Positions 34,501 through 49,500 of a stretch of DNA of 64,000 nucleotides are shown here, in pieces (position 1 is the first letter of the stretch; the number at the start of each line of letters is the position of its first letter). The stretch is from Hyposmocoma kahamanoa (taxonomy: Eukaryota; Arthropoda; Insecta; Lepidoptera; Cosmopterigidae). The position numbers were made by a program, and so were the translations under genes. The notes beneath the pieces were generated by a model that ran no database searches, was not told the DNA's origin, and worked only from the letters and a program-made list of their open reading frames with translations. The DNA is taken from positions 3,999,402 through 4,063,401 of the forward strand of contig NW_020653711.1 of NCBI RefSeq assembly GCF_003589595.1. Reading direction: 5' to 3'.

Positions 34501-37500
34501 CTCTAAAATAGTAACGTTATGACTAGTAAAGATGAATCCGTACCCTTGGTATAACAAATCAACATGTGATTATAAGTCAAAAGGGCTTTTATTGCGTATA
34601 AATACATTATTATTTTTAATGTATTTTTGACGACTTTCGTGGTCGAGTGGCTTGCACACCGGTTTTCATGGTGTCGCCATCTCTGGTGTCCCGACAGGGT
34701 CAATGTAGAAAAACTAACTTTAACTTAACAGACGCATACAAATTATGTCAACAAAAGTATATCTGAAACTTCGGCAGAAAAAAGAAGTTTTCAACCAGAA
34801 AGCTGGAATTCCTTTATAATTTTCTGTTGAATGCGTAAGAAGGCTCTCAGAACCAAAAAGTCGACTAGGGGGTCAAGTGTCTTAGAGCATCGACTGTACA
34901 ACATAAGTTACAACATGAATGTATTGCGAAAAATTTAAACAACAAATTTGTTTTCTCAAACATGCTCGGAAATGTTTGCATTCCTTTCAAAAAACAAAAA
35001 CGGAAGGTTTGTAATTTATGGAACAGGCGACTTCTTCCCGGCCAAAGCTTACAAATTAAGTATGAAAATCCATTACTGTCCACTTCTCTAAACTTTTAAA
35101 TCAACCTACTAATAATGAACTAAGTAAATAGGCAAAAGAATAACTCATGCAGCCAACTGTCAAGTGTTCGTAACTGCGAGAATTAAAAATACATGTACCG
35201 CTTTTTTTAAAAAAAGGGCGGTAAAATGAATTAAAGTAATAATACTAGTAATATATTTATTTTCTCTTAACATACAAGGTAATTTGTATAAATGCTTACT
35301 GACTAAAGAGTTTCTACATTAAACCTTATTTACGAGAGACTGGTGCCTGAGATAGGTATAAAAATGCCTGTATTACAGGTCACCAGGTCCCCGTTCTTAC
35401 ATTTATGTTAAATCAGTTTACATAGATTAGATAGGTATAGTAAATCAACAGTAAAATGGATTTAAATGCATTGTGATTAATTAATTACTTTCAATTTGTA
35501 AAATTAAAATAAATGAAATAAAATAAAATTACTACAATTTTTTTGAAAGAATGAGAATTGAAATACAAGTTCATAAGAGAAAATATCAAAAGTAAATAGA
35601 TTTGTATGTGTAATTCGGTAAAAGAGAAGTTGGGCTAGTGTGCTTGCGTGTGTTGCAGGTATTTGTATTTGGGCGGGTAAATGTATGAGCAATACTTTAA
35701 TTATAACGTGGGATGCAAAAGGTTTTCAGTCTTACACGACAAGGCTTATTGACACAGACGGCACCCTTCCTTCGTTTACCAACTAGGTTATCTGGATTAT
35801 ATGTAAGTTCTGAATGTTTTTTAAGTACGGTGGTTAGAACAAATAGATGGCGCACTGATAGTAGATCCCAGGTTATATATAGATCCATTTTAGGGAATCT
35901 AAAGGGAAGACCAGCTGATACTTTAAGGGTCGTATTCTAGAACTCTACTCAATGCTCAAGTCGGAATTTGAGTATGGTTTAAAGCACTCGAAATCATACT
36001 CAAGTCCCTGCCATTAGGGTCGTATTTCCAGTGCTTGTGTTTCAATTGCAATCCTGACTTGACTTGCAAACCTCAATTAAGTGTGATTTTGCACTTCCGC
36101 CCCATGAGGTGATGCAGTAGTTCAACAATGATTGACCCAAAGCAAGAAACACTGATTTAATGAATTTACGGTCTGCAAGGTGTCGTAGATTTTTAACAAA
36201 AATATGATTTTCCGTAACCTAGAAGATAACATATTCATGTGTTCTTTGAAGCTTAGAGTTTCGTCAACTAGGATGCCAAGATATTTAACTGTGGAAGTTC
36301 TCACAAGGGGAGGACAGTCGCACGAGGAGTCGCCGTTTGAACATGAATGCGCCATTATGGAGAGGGACGGATTTGGAAGGAGATTCTTTTTAAGTCCAAA
36401 AGTTACAAATTTTATTTTACCCACGTTTAGAGTAAGGACGCTTACGTAGCCATTTGTGGACCCTATCAAAGCCTTTCTGGGCATTGGAAAAGGTATCATT
36501 CCAATTTACGCCAGAAAAGGAGAGAGCTGTATCATCCGCGAAACTTACGATTTCACCATGATGAAGACTTAAGTTACAGAGTTCGTTGATGTAAATTAAG
36601 AACAAAGTAGGGCCAATGATACTACCCTGCGGCACCCCATAAGTTACCTCCTGTCTATCGTTAATAAGTTCCTCTTTGGGTACTATTGGTAAGGTAACTT
36701 TTAAAAAGCTGTAAGTGTAGTTACACCCATATACTCCAGTTTATGCAGAAGGAGAGGAATACAGACAGTGTCGAATGCCTTTGCAAGGTCTAGGAAGACA
36801 GCTAAACATTTCCTTCCTTCGTCAAGGCTACGGACAATATCATGTATGAGCTCATGGACTGCGTCTCCAGTAGAAACACCAGCGCGGAAATCATAATGGG
36901 CAGCTGATAGTAGGCAGTTTGATTCTAGGAAGTTGACTAGGCCTTTGTTCAAAATTTTTTTCCAAAATCTTGGATAAAGTTGGTAAGATAGAAATTGGCC
37001 GATAGTTACCGACACAGCCTTTATCGCCACTCTTGTATATGGGTATTATAATTGATGATTTAAACGGAGTGGGAAAAATACGTCGTTAACGTAAAAATAC
37101 GTTTACGTTTGTAATATATCAATAGATAGATTACAGACGTAAATTATAGGTGGTATAAGTAGGTTTATATATCTTTTTATGAAACTACCCGACAACTAGT
37201 CGTCACCGATAGCACAGTCATTTCTTAATCCCATAATGAGACTATTAATTTCATCATGGTCCGTGGGGAGAAGTACTAATGATTTTAAGTTGACGATTGA
37301 AGGGGTTACTGAAACCAACTCATGACTTTCTGTCTTACCCATCCGCTCCGCGAGATTTCGGCCAATATTGGCGAAGAAGGAATTCACATCATTAACGCGT
37401 CCACCCGAATCTTCACCGTCGGTAAGTAAAAGAAAGTAGAAGTGCTTTGTTCTTTACAGTTTTATTGACCTTTTTTCTGTGTTTGTCGCGAAAATGAGTT

Positions 37501-40500
37501 GTAGTGAGAAAAGTGATAACGAAAACGCAATAATGGATACACATTCAACCATAATCGGAAGTTCAGTACACTACTATTGAATGTGCGTGGAAAAACTATG
37601 TCAAATATTAGTTTTAATTAACATTTTTTTTACTTCTTATATTATACATCTTGTTCTCTTTAGTCTTCTATTATTTCCTCACATTCGTTGAGAAAAACAC
37701 TTATATGAGCCTCGGTAGGAACGGGGATTGCTTGATTCGTATTAATTGTATCTATGATTAATACACAGCTTCGCGGGCGTTCGGCCTTGTAACTCATACT
37801 CGTCCAGCAATCCCTTACTTCCCGGCTTCTGCAATAATGTACACACGCCAGCACATCAAGCTACACATTGACGTATCTTGTCTGGACTGGAGGCGATTTT
37901 CGAACAAAAATGTGTAGTCTGATGTGCCGTTGTCCGTACTATAATTAAAAAGCATTAGAAATATTAATCTCTAAACGATTGGAATACTAGACGATTACAA
38001 AAAAGGATTTGAGGTGTGCATGTTACATCGTCGATCATTGTCACTTTTCATCAGGTGAGATAGAAGTCCAAAAAAATACTGCCATTTTTAATTTAAATAA
38101 AATATAGTCAACGGGTTTCTACAACGTTAAAAATATGAAAAATGGTACGAGCTAGTAAAATAATGTAGGAAAATTATGATTTTAAGAACTGGAAGTAGAT
38201 GGTTAGGAAAACAAGAGCACGAAGACTACAGATAAAAAGAAAAATATTTTCTTTAAGTGATTAGATTTTTACCTTACGTTCTGACTATATTTCTTATAGA
38301 ATATAAATGTTTTTTCTTTGTTTCATAAATGAACTAAAATCATAATAGAGTGTGCATATAGGTGTGCGTTAAAATGTACGTTGTTCATAAAATAAACTGC
38401 AATAGTGCATCAAAACTTTATTAAGAAATTGTTAATTTTCTTCGCTTGTTTGGACATTAGTCTTTACTGTGGATTACGCCAATTAAGTTAAAAAGATAGT
38501 TTTGGTGCTGTCGGCCTAATTTATTCAAAACATGTCCAGGCATTATGGAGTCTGTTGAATAGTGTTTTCAGCCATTTAGTTTGAAAGTTGAAGACACTGA
38601 TATTTGTGTATCGTCAAAAATAGACGTAGAGGCATTAATCTCGAAAATAAATTATAAATTTGACGACAGTGGTGGCTCAATGGTTTTCACTTTGGTCGCT
38701 GGACAAGGAGGTCCCAGGTTTGATTCCGGTGTTCTGGGTAGTGCCTCGAAGTGAACTCCATTGCTCTGGTACTTGTTTACTAGCTCTCGCGTAGTAGTAG
38801 CAGTAGAGCTCCTTGTGAAGAAGTCCGTCCAGGGATGTACTGCCACCTTATCTATTTCTGCCGCCAAGTAATGATGTGAGCATTATTGCGTTTCAATTTT
38901 GAAGAGTAAGGGGTACTGGTAAAATTACAAGCACAAGGAACTTTGTCAACCTATACCTGAGGGTGACAGGCGCAGTTTTAATAAAAGTAATAATATTAAT
39001 ACTTGTTCGTCCTGTCTCTTGGGATCATACCTACCTACAGTACCTAACTAGTACTAACATAACCTAACCTACAGATTTTTTAAACTCTTTAATATTTCTT
39101 GCATTTTTTTAATGCATAACATCATTTTGCAAAACGAATTTGATCTTAGTAGATTTATCATTACCAGAAATATGCAATGCAAGGTACGTTACAGTTAGCG
39201 CTGAAACGTATGAAAAATGTCATTGACATGTTTATTAACCCCGATAAAAGTACCAATAACCATAAGTAATGAAGCCATAAATGTGATTTATAAATGACGA
39301 TCAGGAATGCTAAGTTAGCGTGAGATCTCTGGTTTGTTTTTTTTCGTAATATCAAGTGACGGGCGAATAAGTGCGCCTGATGGTAAGTACACATTATCAT
39401 TTGCGCGCGCAATCGCGCACTCCAACACGCGCCAGTTTCATGCGGTCTATCCTGCGTGATTAGCCTTTACATGGACGCTCTTTCCGTTCTAACAAAAACG
39501 TCCATTGTGTCTTGTCTTGTTGTATGTGTCCAACACAAGACACAATGTACGCGCAAACTGAACGCACCATCACCGTTGCCAAGTTGTGGCTTTAGTGGTA
39601 GTATTTAAATTATCACTAAAATATACACACAACTTAAACTTATAACTATGATGATATTGTCATGATGGTACCCGAGTCCAATATAATATGAAATTTTTAA
39701 ACACTCTTAATTTGAATATTTACACGTGTTATTTTATTCTATAATTGGTTACGGCTGACTGTTTGCATGACAATACTTTTTTTAATTTACCTTGTACTAG
39801 TACTAACCGGTTTTTAGCATTTTCCTCAATTATTACGTATGTTTTAAACGTAGCTGCAGCTTTATTTAATGCATTTTAAATGACATGCAGTCAAGGCTAA
39901 CGACTGAGGACTTACCAATGTTTAATAAGCATTATCTGATAATTAGTTTATAAAGCTGAATGTCCAAAAATGTGAAAAATTATCCTTGTTCAGCTTTTAG
40001 TCACCTCATTTGCATGCCATTATCACCGGTGTTAGACCATTTGCATACAGGTATTTCTGGTTATATTGACTGTATGTCCGTTCATCTAGCCCTCTGCATC
40101 TAGCACTTCTAATAAAGGTCCTCGGTCTCCATTCCAGCACTTTTTTTGCTCCACAGGTCATCGGTTCTGCGGCTTATGTGACTTGTCGACCATCGCCACT
40201 TTCAATGCGCAATGATATGCCCGACGTCAGATAGCTTAGTGCGACTCCGAATTTGTTTGTTTTTTATTATGTTGCCGAGAGTGACAATAAAATTAGTATA
40301 AAATAATTATGTATGTTACTCACTATCATTTAAAGTAATATTGCAGAAAAATAACCACTTTTGCGCTGATGGATTCAATCGTAGTAGCGATATAGTACAT
40401 TATTGCAGAGGCCGGAAAGGAAGGGATTGCTGGACGTGTGTGAGTTATACCTAAGGCTGAGCGCCAGCGAGGCCTTGTATTAATACGAGTCAAGCAATCT

Positions 40501-43500
40501 CCGTTCCGGCCAAGGCTTATATGGTGATTTTCTCAAACAATGCGAGGAAATAATAAAAGACTAAAGAGAAGAAGATGTATAATTTAAAAAGTAAAAAAAA
40601 AGTTAATTAAAATTAAAAGTAATATATGACATAGTTTTTCTAGGCACATTTAATAAATATATATTAAAAAATAATAAATATATTTTATCGCTCTTCTCAC
40701 TAGAACATATTATCGCTACGAACATAACGAAAAAAGATCAAAAAGACAGAAAATAACACCAAAACACTTTAGTTTATTTTACCGCCTTTTAAAAAAATAA
40801 TAATAAGCGGTACAGGTCGGAACTTTTCGACCGAACGACCACTTGGCAGTTGGCTGCATGAATTTTTCTTTTGCCTTTTTATGTAGTTAATTATACTATA
40901 GTAGGTAGATTTAAAAGTTTAGAGAAGTGGACAGTGATGGATTTTTCATGCTTACTTTGCAGGCGTTGGTCGGGAAGAAGTCGCATGGTCCATAAATGAC
41001 AAACTTTCCGTGTTCGTTTTTTGAAAGTAATGCAAACATTTCCGAGCATGTTTGTGAAAATATATAATATCAATTAATATTTGCGAATCTTTAACTTATA
41101 AATAATGTAATTGGGTACTAGTATATTACCCACATTAATTAATCAATGTACAAACACTTATCAAGTTGAAACTGCTTTAATCCGGTTTTAGCTACAATAA
41201 TAATTATTATTGTTTTAGCAATAAACAGCTCCTATCATTAAACTAGCTCACTAATGCCATTCCTATCTCGCAAAGTCCGTCACGTGGTGACCAGACTTCC
41301 TAATTATATCAATTTAAATGTACACCAGCGCAAGCGCAAGTGTCAATGGTTCTTGACCTTTTTCATTCTTTTTGTTCCGTCATTGGTTTATATCATTCTT
41401 TTTATATTGTTACCTTGTACGCAACTCCACTGTACCAGCCTGTATTCTTGTTGCATTGTGTTCTTACCGAGGACATGAGACAAGAAAATATTGAAGAAAT
41501 GATTTAATTCTGATTGTTATAAGTGCCTAGCAATAAGGTCGTCTGTTGTACAGTTAAAAGTACATCGATCTTGACACTGGGTTTTATCCGTTTTTATTGC
41601 AAGTGCATAGAGTTGAATTTAAACCTTATATATTCCTCTTGACGTGCTCTTGACCTTGTATTCTGTCTTTCGACCGTTTGTTTGTTTTTGTTTTTGTTCT
41701 TGTGTGCTATAAATATAAAACAAGAGGGACAATTGGAAAAAATGTTCGCTATACTGGTTGACTTTTTTGTGGATAGTATGCAGTTGTTCCATGTAACAGT
41801 CTACATAAGTTAACATTATTTCTAAGACTCACTTCAAATATGAAAAGTTGATGTTTTACCGTATTAAAAACTTTTCAATAAAAATTATACTCGTCGATTT
41901 CCGGAAAATGTCGAATAACTACGAAGCTCTGAAATCCTTAGAAAAATAGTGAAGTTTGAATGAAATGAAAAAAAAAATCCAATTTACTAGGTATCGTAAT
42001 TAATTGTTGGGTTATTTTTTGGATTTACTAGACAGAGCGATTATGACGTCATGACATTTTGTGTGTGAATATGAAGGAAATGTGACGTGAAATCAGCCAG
42101 CAAAATTTGTATATACAATACATTTTTTGCATTTCAGTAACTTTGCGCTTTAAGATATAAGTTTGAGAAAGTAAGATGACGAATTTTGGCTGTGTAAAAC
42201 ATAAAGTAATAATTAAAAAAACCGTAGTAGTCTAATGGTTTGACCTACCGCCTCTCAAGCAGATGCCGTGTGTTTGAATCCGGGCTTGCACCTTTGAGTT
42301 TTTCGGAATGTATAGTACCTATACGAAATTGAATTTGAAATTTACCACGTGATTAAACCAGTACGTCGAAGAAGGTTCACAAACCCCGGAAAACGTGTGA
42401 CGTCCTCAACCCGCATTGAGAGGAGACTCGTGCCCAGCAGAGGGACGTAGGGTTGATAATGATGATGATGAAAACATAATTAAATTACCAATACAGGTGC
42501 TTTTATGTATATTTTGCCTTAGTTGTACAATTAACAATCTATAGATAGTATTGCATACTTGAATAATTACATTAAGAATTGTCGATTTGCCTCGCATTGA
42601 AATATGCAATAACAAAACGAACCCTTTTTTTAATTGTAAACATATTAAACGCCTAGACCATTTGGTTTTTATTGTTGTATTTATACAAATAATATTTAAA
42701 CAAAATGTTGTGTCTAAGTACTTAAAAGTTAGGAAATGAAACTATTTTCTGATCTACATCACGTGCTACATTACTTTGTAAGGACTTTCGAAACGGTTTT
42801 CAAATTTCGCAGTTCAAAGCGACGACGCTTTGGATTTTGGATCGTTGTTCTTGCAACCAGTATAAAGTTGAATTTAAAAAAAATAATGACATTGATTTCT
42901 CAGGTTTTTGCGATAATTACATATTGGAAAAAAATAATCCGATGTAAATAGCGAATATTTCTTTTTTCAAACAAACCAACGTTCCTTGCAGGTCCCGTGA
43001 TCATGACTAATCGCAGTTTTAAGTCCCAAGTGCCTGTAGTTGCACCAGCACTCATACCCTTCAAAATCGGAACGCAGTAATGGACGAGAAGAGCTCTATT
43101 AAAATCTCTATTTCTATATAATTATCTATTCTATACGTATAAGGAAAAATAATATTATAATAATATATAATGTTGACTTGCATTAATGGAATTCTTTATC
43201 AATAACATTGCCTCTTGATCTATCCGCAATGACTATTGATTATTTGATTGTCAATAAATAACCTTTATAACAGTCAAAAGGTTAAATAAATAAAGAGGTA
43301 TTTGCCTGAATTGGAGAAAAAATGCTAATAGTAAACAATAGAGTTTTTGTGGTAAATGGTCAGGAGCAAGTCAAGTAAATTCCATTTACCGTGAAGCACA
43401 CTGTAAATAAAATGGACGCAGACTTCGTACAAATATCTGTACAAGGACTATCAGAATAATTAATAAAAGTAGTTTCGGTAGAGGTCGATATATTTGTATG

Positions 43501-46500
43501 ATCATTGTTGGAATTTGAGGTGATATTGTACATTCTTTGTGTTATTTCTAAACGTTGAATTAGGAAAGTTCTGTAAAGACAGTGTTATTATGTTTAAATA
43601 TATAAACAAATTTTATTATTAATTAATTTTACTACCTATTTTTGCCGTAATGCAGTAATGTGAGCGTTACTGTTGTGACGATGCGATCTTTCGTCATCAT
43701 CCCACCTCTTTATCATCCTTTTTTTCTGGTTCCCGGCCATCTATTTTGAAATTGCGAATCGTTCTTTAATTCCTTTTCTTCGTCACTCTTACTTTTCTAA
43801 CTTTTAAGTCCAAAATGTCGAAGCTTCCGTAAACAGTTCCTGATACCTCAAGGAATGACAAATCAAGGATACCAACAGGGCTCTCGAGGTTACACTGCAG
43901 CATACAGGACATGCTTGGGCGGTGCCAGCAAAACGGCCACACTGTGTTCCAGTTTTGAAGGGCATGTATGGGTGCTGGTGAAACTACAGGCATATGGGAC
44001 TTGTCAATTTTATGTCTCAGGGTGCAGTGGCAGTATCCTTCAGATATTTACGATGTAAAGCTCTGAATTTCTTTGCAACTGTTATAGACATACTTGTCGT
44101 GACGTCACTTTATATCATAATGATTTTCTTCAAAATTAAATGGGACCACTATGGAGTTACCCTCTATCCAACAAAAAAGAATTATGAAAATCGGTTCGAA
44201 AAAAAACATACAGTGGAATTGAGAACCTCCTCGTTTTATGAAGTTGGTTGTAAAATAGGCTTTTTCCCGGAAAAAATAAAATAAAACCTTTATTAGCCAT
44301 GGTCATAGGACCCGTATAGAGCCCGTAATATTGGTTTGTTTGAAAAATAAATTTACATCGGAAATAATGTTCTCTATTTCCAATGTGTAATAATCACGAA
44401 AACCTAAGAAATCGATCTACTTTTATTTTTATTAAATTCTACTTTATGCCGGTTGCGATAAGAACGATCCAAAATCCAGAACGTCAAGCACGCTTTGAAC
44501 AGTGCAATTTAGAAACAGTTTCGAAATTCTTTAAACAGTAAAATAGGACTCAGAAATCAAGCGTTACAAAGAAACCCCAACTTTGTTCGTGACTTCAAAG
44601 TTCAAGCGTTGTAGCTACATACCGTTTCCGTTTCGACCGATCAACCTTCAAAAAAAAGTCAAGGCATCTTTCTTTTCTCTCGAATCTTTGCGAATAAACT
44701 CCAATAGAATATATGCTACCCCCATAGGAACATGGCAACAATCAAACACTACATACAAATCAATGCGTATCTTCCCATCACTGACTTAAACCAAACCTTC
44801 ATGTTATTTGATCAATAAAATAAACTGAATTTTATACCCGTTAAACTAACTGCTTCGACTCAATGACCCGTAGATTATCTCGGCCTACAGGCAAGTAATT
44901 AGCATTAATAAATAACACGTTTACTGCGTACACAAAACACTGTTACATCGAAATATTGATCTGTATTATATGACCTTATTTAATGTTACTTATAATGCAC
45001 CTATTGAATGTTGACTTAGCTTTTGAATTTATTGTTCTCCTCTGAAATAAGTCCTTGTGAAAGAGTTCATCCAGAGTAGTAATGCCGCCAAGCAGTAATG
45101 TCAGCATTACTGTGTTCCGGTTTGGAAGGGTAAGGATTAGAGATGCCACGAATATTCGGCTACTATTCGGTATTCGGCCTACACGGCCACTTTTTTTAAT
45201 GTTTGGTATTTGGCCGAATACTACGACTATTCGGCCGAATACATGAAATAATGAAAAATAGCACATACTATTTAAAATGCAATCATGTATTTTAATCACA
45301 AATTATTGCTTTAATGCTTAAAATCAATCAGTGGCAGGTTGTGATGAATGAATCTTTTCAGCATTGGTTGGTAACAAACGATCACGCTTTTCCTCATAAA
45401 CAATTCCTGCCTCTGAAAAAAGCCTCTCACTATAAACACTACTGCCAGGAGACGATGGATAAATCTTAGCAAATTTTGACAGGCTTGGGTACTGCTTCGC
45501 GTTTGCTGACCACCACTTGTAAGGCTCTGCCGTCCGATTTAGGCGAACAGTTTTCAAATAAAAATTAATCTCATACGCAATAGAACTTTTCCCGCATCCC
45601 CATCATTTTGCATATTATCTGTAGCGACTTCTTCAAAACAGGTCCAGAAACTGTCATGTGTTAATTCTATCGTTTTACAATTTCTCAACAAACTCGCGTT
45701 ACCTCCGCACGCAGCGCAATGAGACAGGTCGTAACAGGTGGCGCGTGAAATGCATGGATCTTACGCCGAAAATTCGGTGCTTCGGCCGAGAGCGTGGTAG
45801 AATATTCGGTATTCGGTATTCGGCCAAATCACTATTCGTGGCATCTCTAGTAAGGATGCCGGTGAAATTACAGGCACATGGGGTTTGTCAACTTATGTCT
45901 CAGGATGATGGGCGCAGTGGCAGTGCCCCTCAGATATTTGCGATTTAAAGCTCTGAGTAGCACTGCAACTGTTATGGACAGACGTGTAGCTTACCGTCAG
46001 GCGCACGACTTGTCCGTCCCCGCACTTAATATTATTAAAAAAAAGAAATCCGTTCAGTTTTTGTCTAGAAAATCAAACATTGAAACTTTTCAATTGGGTA
46101 TTTCTCCAGAACGTATAGTGTTTTATACTTATTCAAATTGTAATACGCTTTGTAGTAGACTAGGATTAAGGCACAAATTGTTAGGTTATGAAAACCGACT
46201 CAATAAGTTTAGTTTACAAACTCTAGCCCGCCTTAGAATTGCTAGAGACTTGTAAATGTAAATGGCAGATTAGGTCACATATTACTAGACAGAATTTGGA
46301 TAAAGGTACCAACTCGTTTAGTCTGTGTACCTCAATTATTTGTTGCTCAAGTTTTTAATAATAAAAACAATGTTTCTGCAAATACCCAAATTTACCATAT
46401 GTGTAGATTATGACATATTTCATGTACACAGAAAGTCAGTCACCAAACAGTCAACTTAAAAAAATAAAATGTTTTATTTGTTCATTTTGCATGGCATAAT

Positions 46501-49500
46501 TCAGAGACTGATTTCATTTTAACCTTGATAGGGCTTGTGTCAGAAAACACCGCTCTTCTATAAAATTAATAGGCATACGTTGCTATTATATTATATAAAT
46601 ATTAAAAGAAACTACTTTAATTTCTAAATTTCTAATTTCTAAAGTGGTGTTACAACTACCAAAAATGTAACTTAATACATTAACTTCCAACTTTACAGAC
46701 TAAAAATAGATTAACCTATGTGTTAGAGTGTGTGAGTGCATGTCTGTGTATATGTGTATGATGTAAGTGTGCGTACATATTGAGTATGTAAGTGTGCGTG
46801 TGCATGTGCGTGTGTGTGTGTGTAGGTCTGTATGGGACTGTGTGTGCATGCGTGTCTTCTATCCATACTACCTACAATGCCCCATCGCACATTATCATAC
46901 TATATAGTACTAGTGACATGACACATCAAGTAGATTTCATATCATCATACCATAGTAACGTTGCTATGGCTTGTCTCATATACAAGAAATTACTAAAAGT
47001 TGTATGTTTATGTACACGTACATGTATATTTGTTAAATTTCGATTTAACTTGAACTTTAAGATGGCTATATATACTTTATATATTTTAGTTTTATATTTA
47101 AAATAGGTACCTTTATTTTGTTTTTGCTTTCTTTTTTCCATTTACAAAATCACACAATTTGTATGTTCTTGTTTCTGAATGCTGGTACAGTTGTCATTGA
47201 AATGCGGATTTACTGGTCTTTTTCCTTTGTATTGTTTTAAAGTAGTGTAGTCATTGACTTACAAATAAATGGACGACGGGTCTAATACAAAAACCACGAA
47301 AAAATGTCCCAAGTCAACCTTTTTAAACGTAGTGACATGTAAAGGAATATGAAAAAGCTAAAACGTTGAATTTAAATTGTAATGTCATCGCAGTACTGTC
47401 TAATTTTGCTTGCTTCGCTGTCAGTCGAACAAACGAAGACTGAAGCGTGAATGACGCTCTGTATACGATTTTAATGCCCTATAAGTTCGGACACTTTTTA
47501 GCGCGGACCCGACGTCCAAATAATTGTAAGTCAATGAGTGTAGTAATCTGTTTTCTGTAATCATAATACAATAAAATAAAAATGTATAGGTATATTTTAA
47601 AATATACTATCAATTATCATTCGTATGGATGTTTAGAATCAATACAAAAAGTTATATTGTGTTTAAAACATTAACATAAAGTCGAGCCCTTTGGTATGAC
47701 AATTTAGAACTAATTGAGCCCCTGTAACTGTCATCAGACCGCGATGGTTTACAATTAGTTTCTAAATCATGTACTGCATATCATTGAGTAAGGATACAAA
47801 TTGGAGCGCATTTTCTATGACCTTAGGTATTTATCAATTTTCTCAAATCCAAAGATGTGACGCTAAGGTTATTGAAAATATCCCCTTTTTTGATAAGGAA
47901 GCAATATTTTTCAGATCTAAATCGTGTGGCATTTGTTTTCAATAAACCAATGATTCTGGCTAGATTGGTTTGTTTGAAAAACAAAATAGACGTGAAAAAA
48001 TAGTTTCATTTCCAATGTGTAATAATCATGAAAACTTAAAATTTGGATATATCCCTTTGTTTCAGATTTGAAGAAACATCAATATCCTACCCTGTATGTA
48101 AGAGTAATGATACAAAATGCGTTGGAGGTTTCGCTCGCCTTTACCAGGAAATCAAGACCTTGTTGCAAGAGAAGCCGAAAGCGCTCCTTTTGAATGCCGG
48201 AGACGTCTTTCAGGGTACTTACTGGTATACGCTGCTGAAATGGAACATAACACAAAAGTTTATTAATATGTTGCCCAATGATGCCCATGTAAGTAATGCT
48301 GTTGTGAATAATTGGCCAATACATAAAGCAGTAAAATACATATTCTATTGTAGTACTTTAGAGTCCTTTTCCAGTTTAGTGGAACTTGACCTTATTTTCT
48401 CTTCAATGAACTCCATCAACTCCATAAAAATAACTAGAAAAGAAATTTAAATTTCAGGCTATTGGCAACCACGAGTTTGATGATGGAATTGTGGGTCTAG
48501 CTCCGTACCTTGCGGCACTCAAAGCACCCGTTGTAGCAGCTAATATAGATGCCAGCAATGAACCAAAGCTTAAGGGATTGTTCAAGCCTCACGTTATAGT
48601 TGAGCGAGATGGGAAAAAGATTGGAATCATTGGACTTATAACTCCAGATACTGCCGTAAGTATTCATGTCCAAGTCTTTAGATAAATCTAAAAAATAAAA
48701 TCTGTTAAAGATTGTAGTTTTTGGACTAAAGCTATTTTCGCGTTTAGTCTCCAGCAGACTGACTGGCTAGACTGACAGAAATGTAAAATTAGACCAAGTT
48801 TCTTTCATATTGAAGACGATGACAGTTCTGACCAAACGGCTGACATAAGGAGACAACTTCTCTAGACTTTCCAGTATTGTGTAGACTGGCGGTATCTATC
48901 CAATTATTGAATATCTTAATACATTTAAAAAATCGTTATTATTGTTGTAAATTGCAGGTTACATCAAATTCAGAAGGTGTCATATTCTTAGATCCAATAA
49001 AATCAGTGGAAAAAGAAGCTAAGTTCCTGACAGAACAAGGAATAGATATTATCATTGTGCTCTCACATTGTGGACTCGAAGTGGATAAGTAAGTCAAATC
49101 TTTCATTAATCACAAAAGACTTTTGTAAAAGCCCTTTATAAAAAAAGTACGTGACGTAAAACGAACATCATTGTAATGCTACTCTGCTACAACTGCTATA
49201 GTTGAAATTTTCCTATTATGTTGTAGTGTTCTTGAATGGTTTTTGTTTTTGTACTTTTATAAATTAAACTGATCCTTTATTTTATATGACACAGGTGTTT
49301 TAGTCTGTATTTCGTTCACGTGTAGTGTTTGTTTAGTTTATTCAAAACCGTTCAACACAATAACTTAAGCTTAAAGTTACCGCATTTGCATTTATATGAA
49401 CAGTAGAAAGTAGATAATGCAAATCTGTTTTAGTTTATGGACGACTTATTGGCAATTTAAATGCAAGAGGTAGCCGTGTCTTATATTTTCTTATAAAACA

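Larger units (their letters stand above)
45040..46030 (-). repeat. Family S repeat split by a hAT element
   Basis: The left part ends GGTTTGGAAGGGTAAGGAT (45137). The right part restarts with a duplicated GTAAGGAT (45850) and goes on GCCGGTGAAATTACAGGCAC to the end near 46030. Confidence 0.85.
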
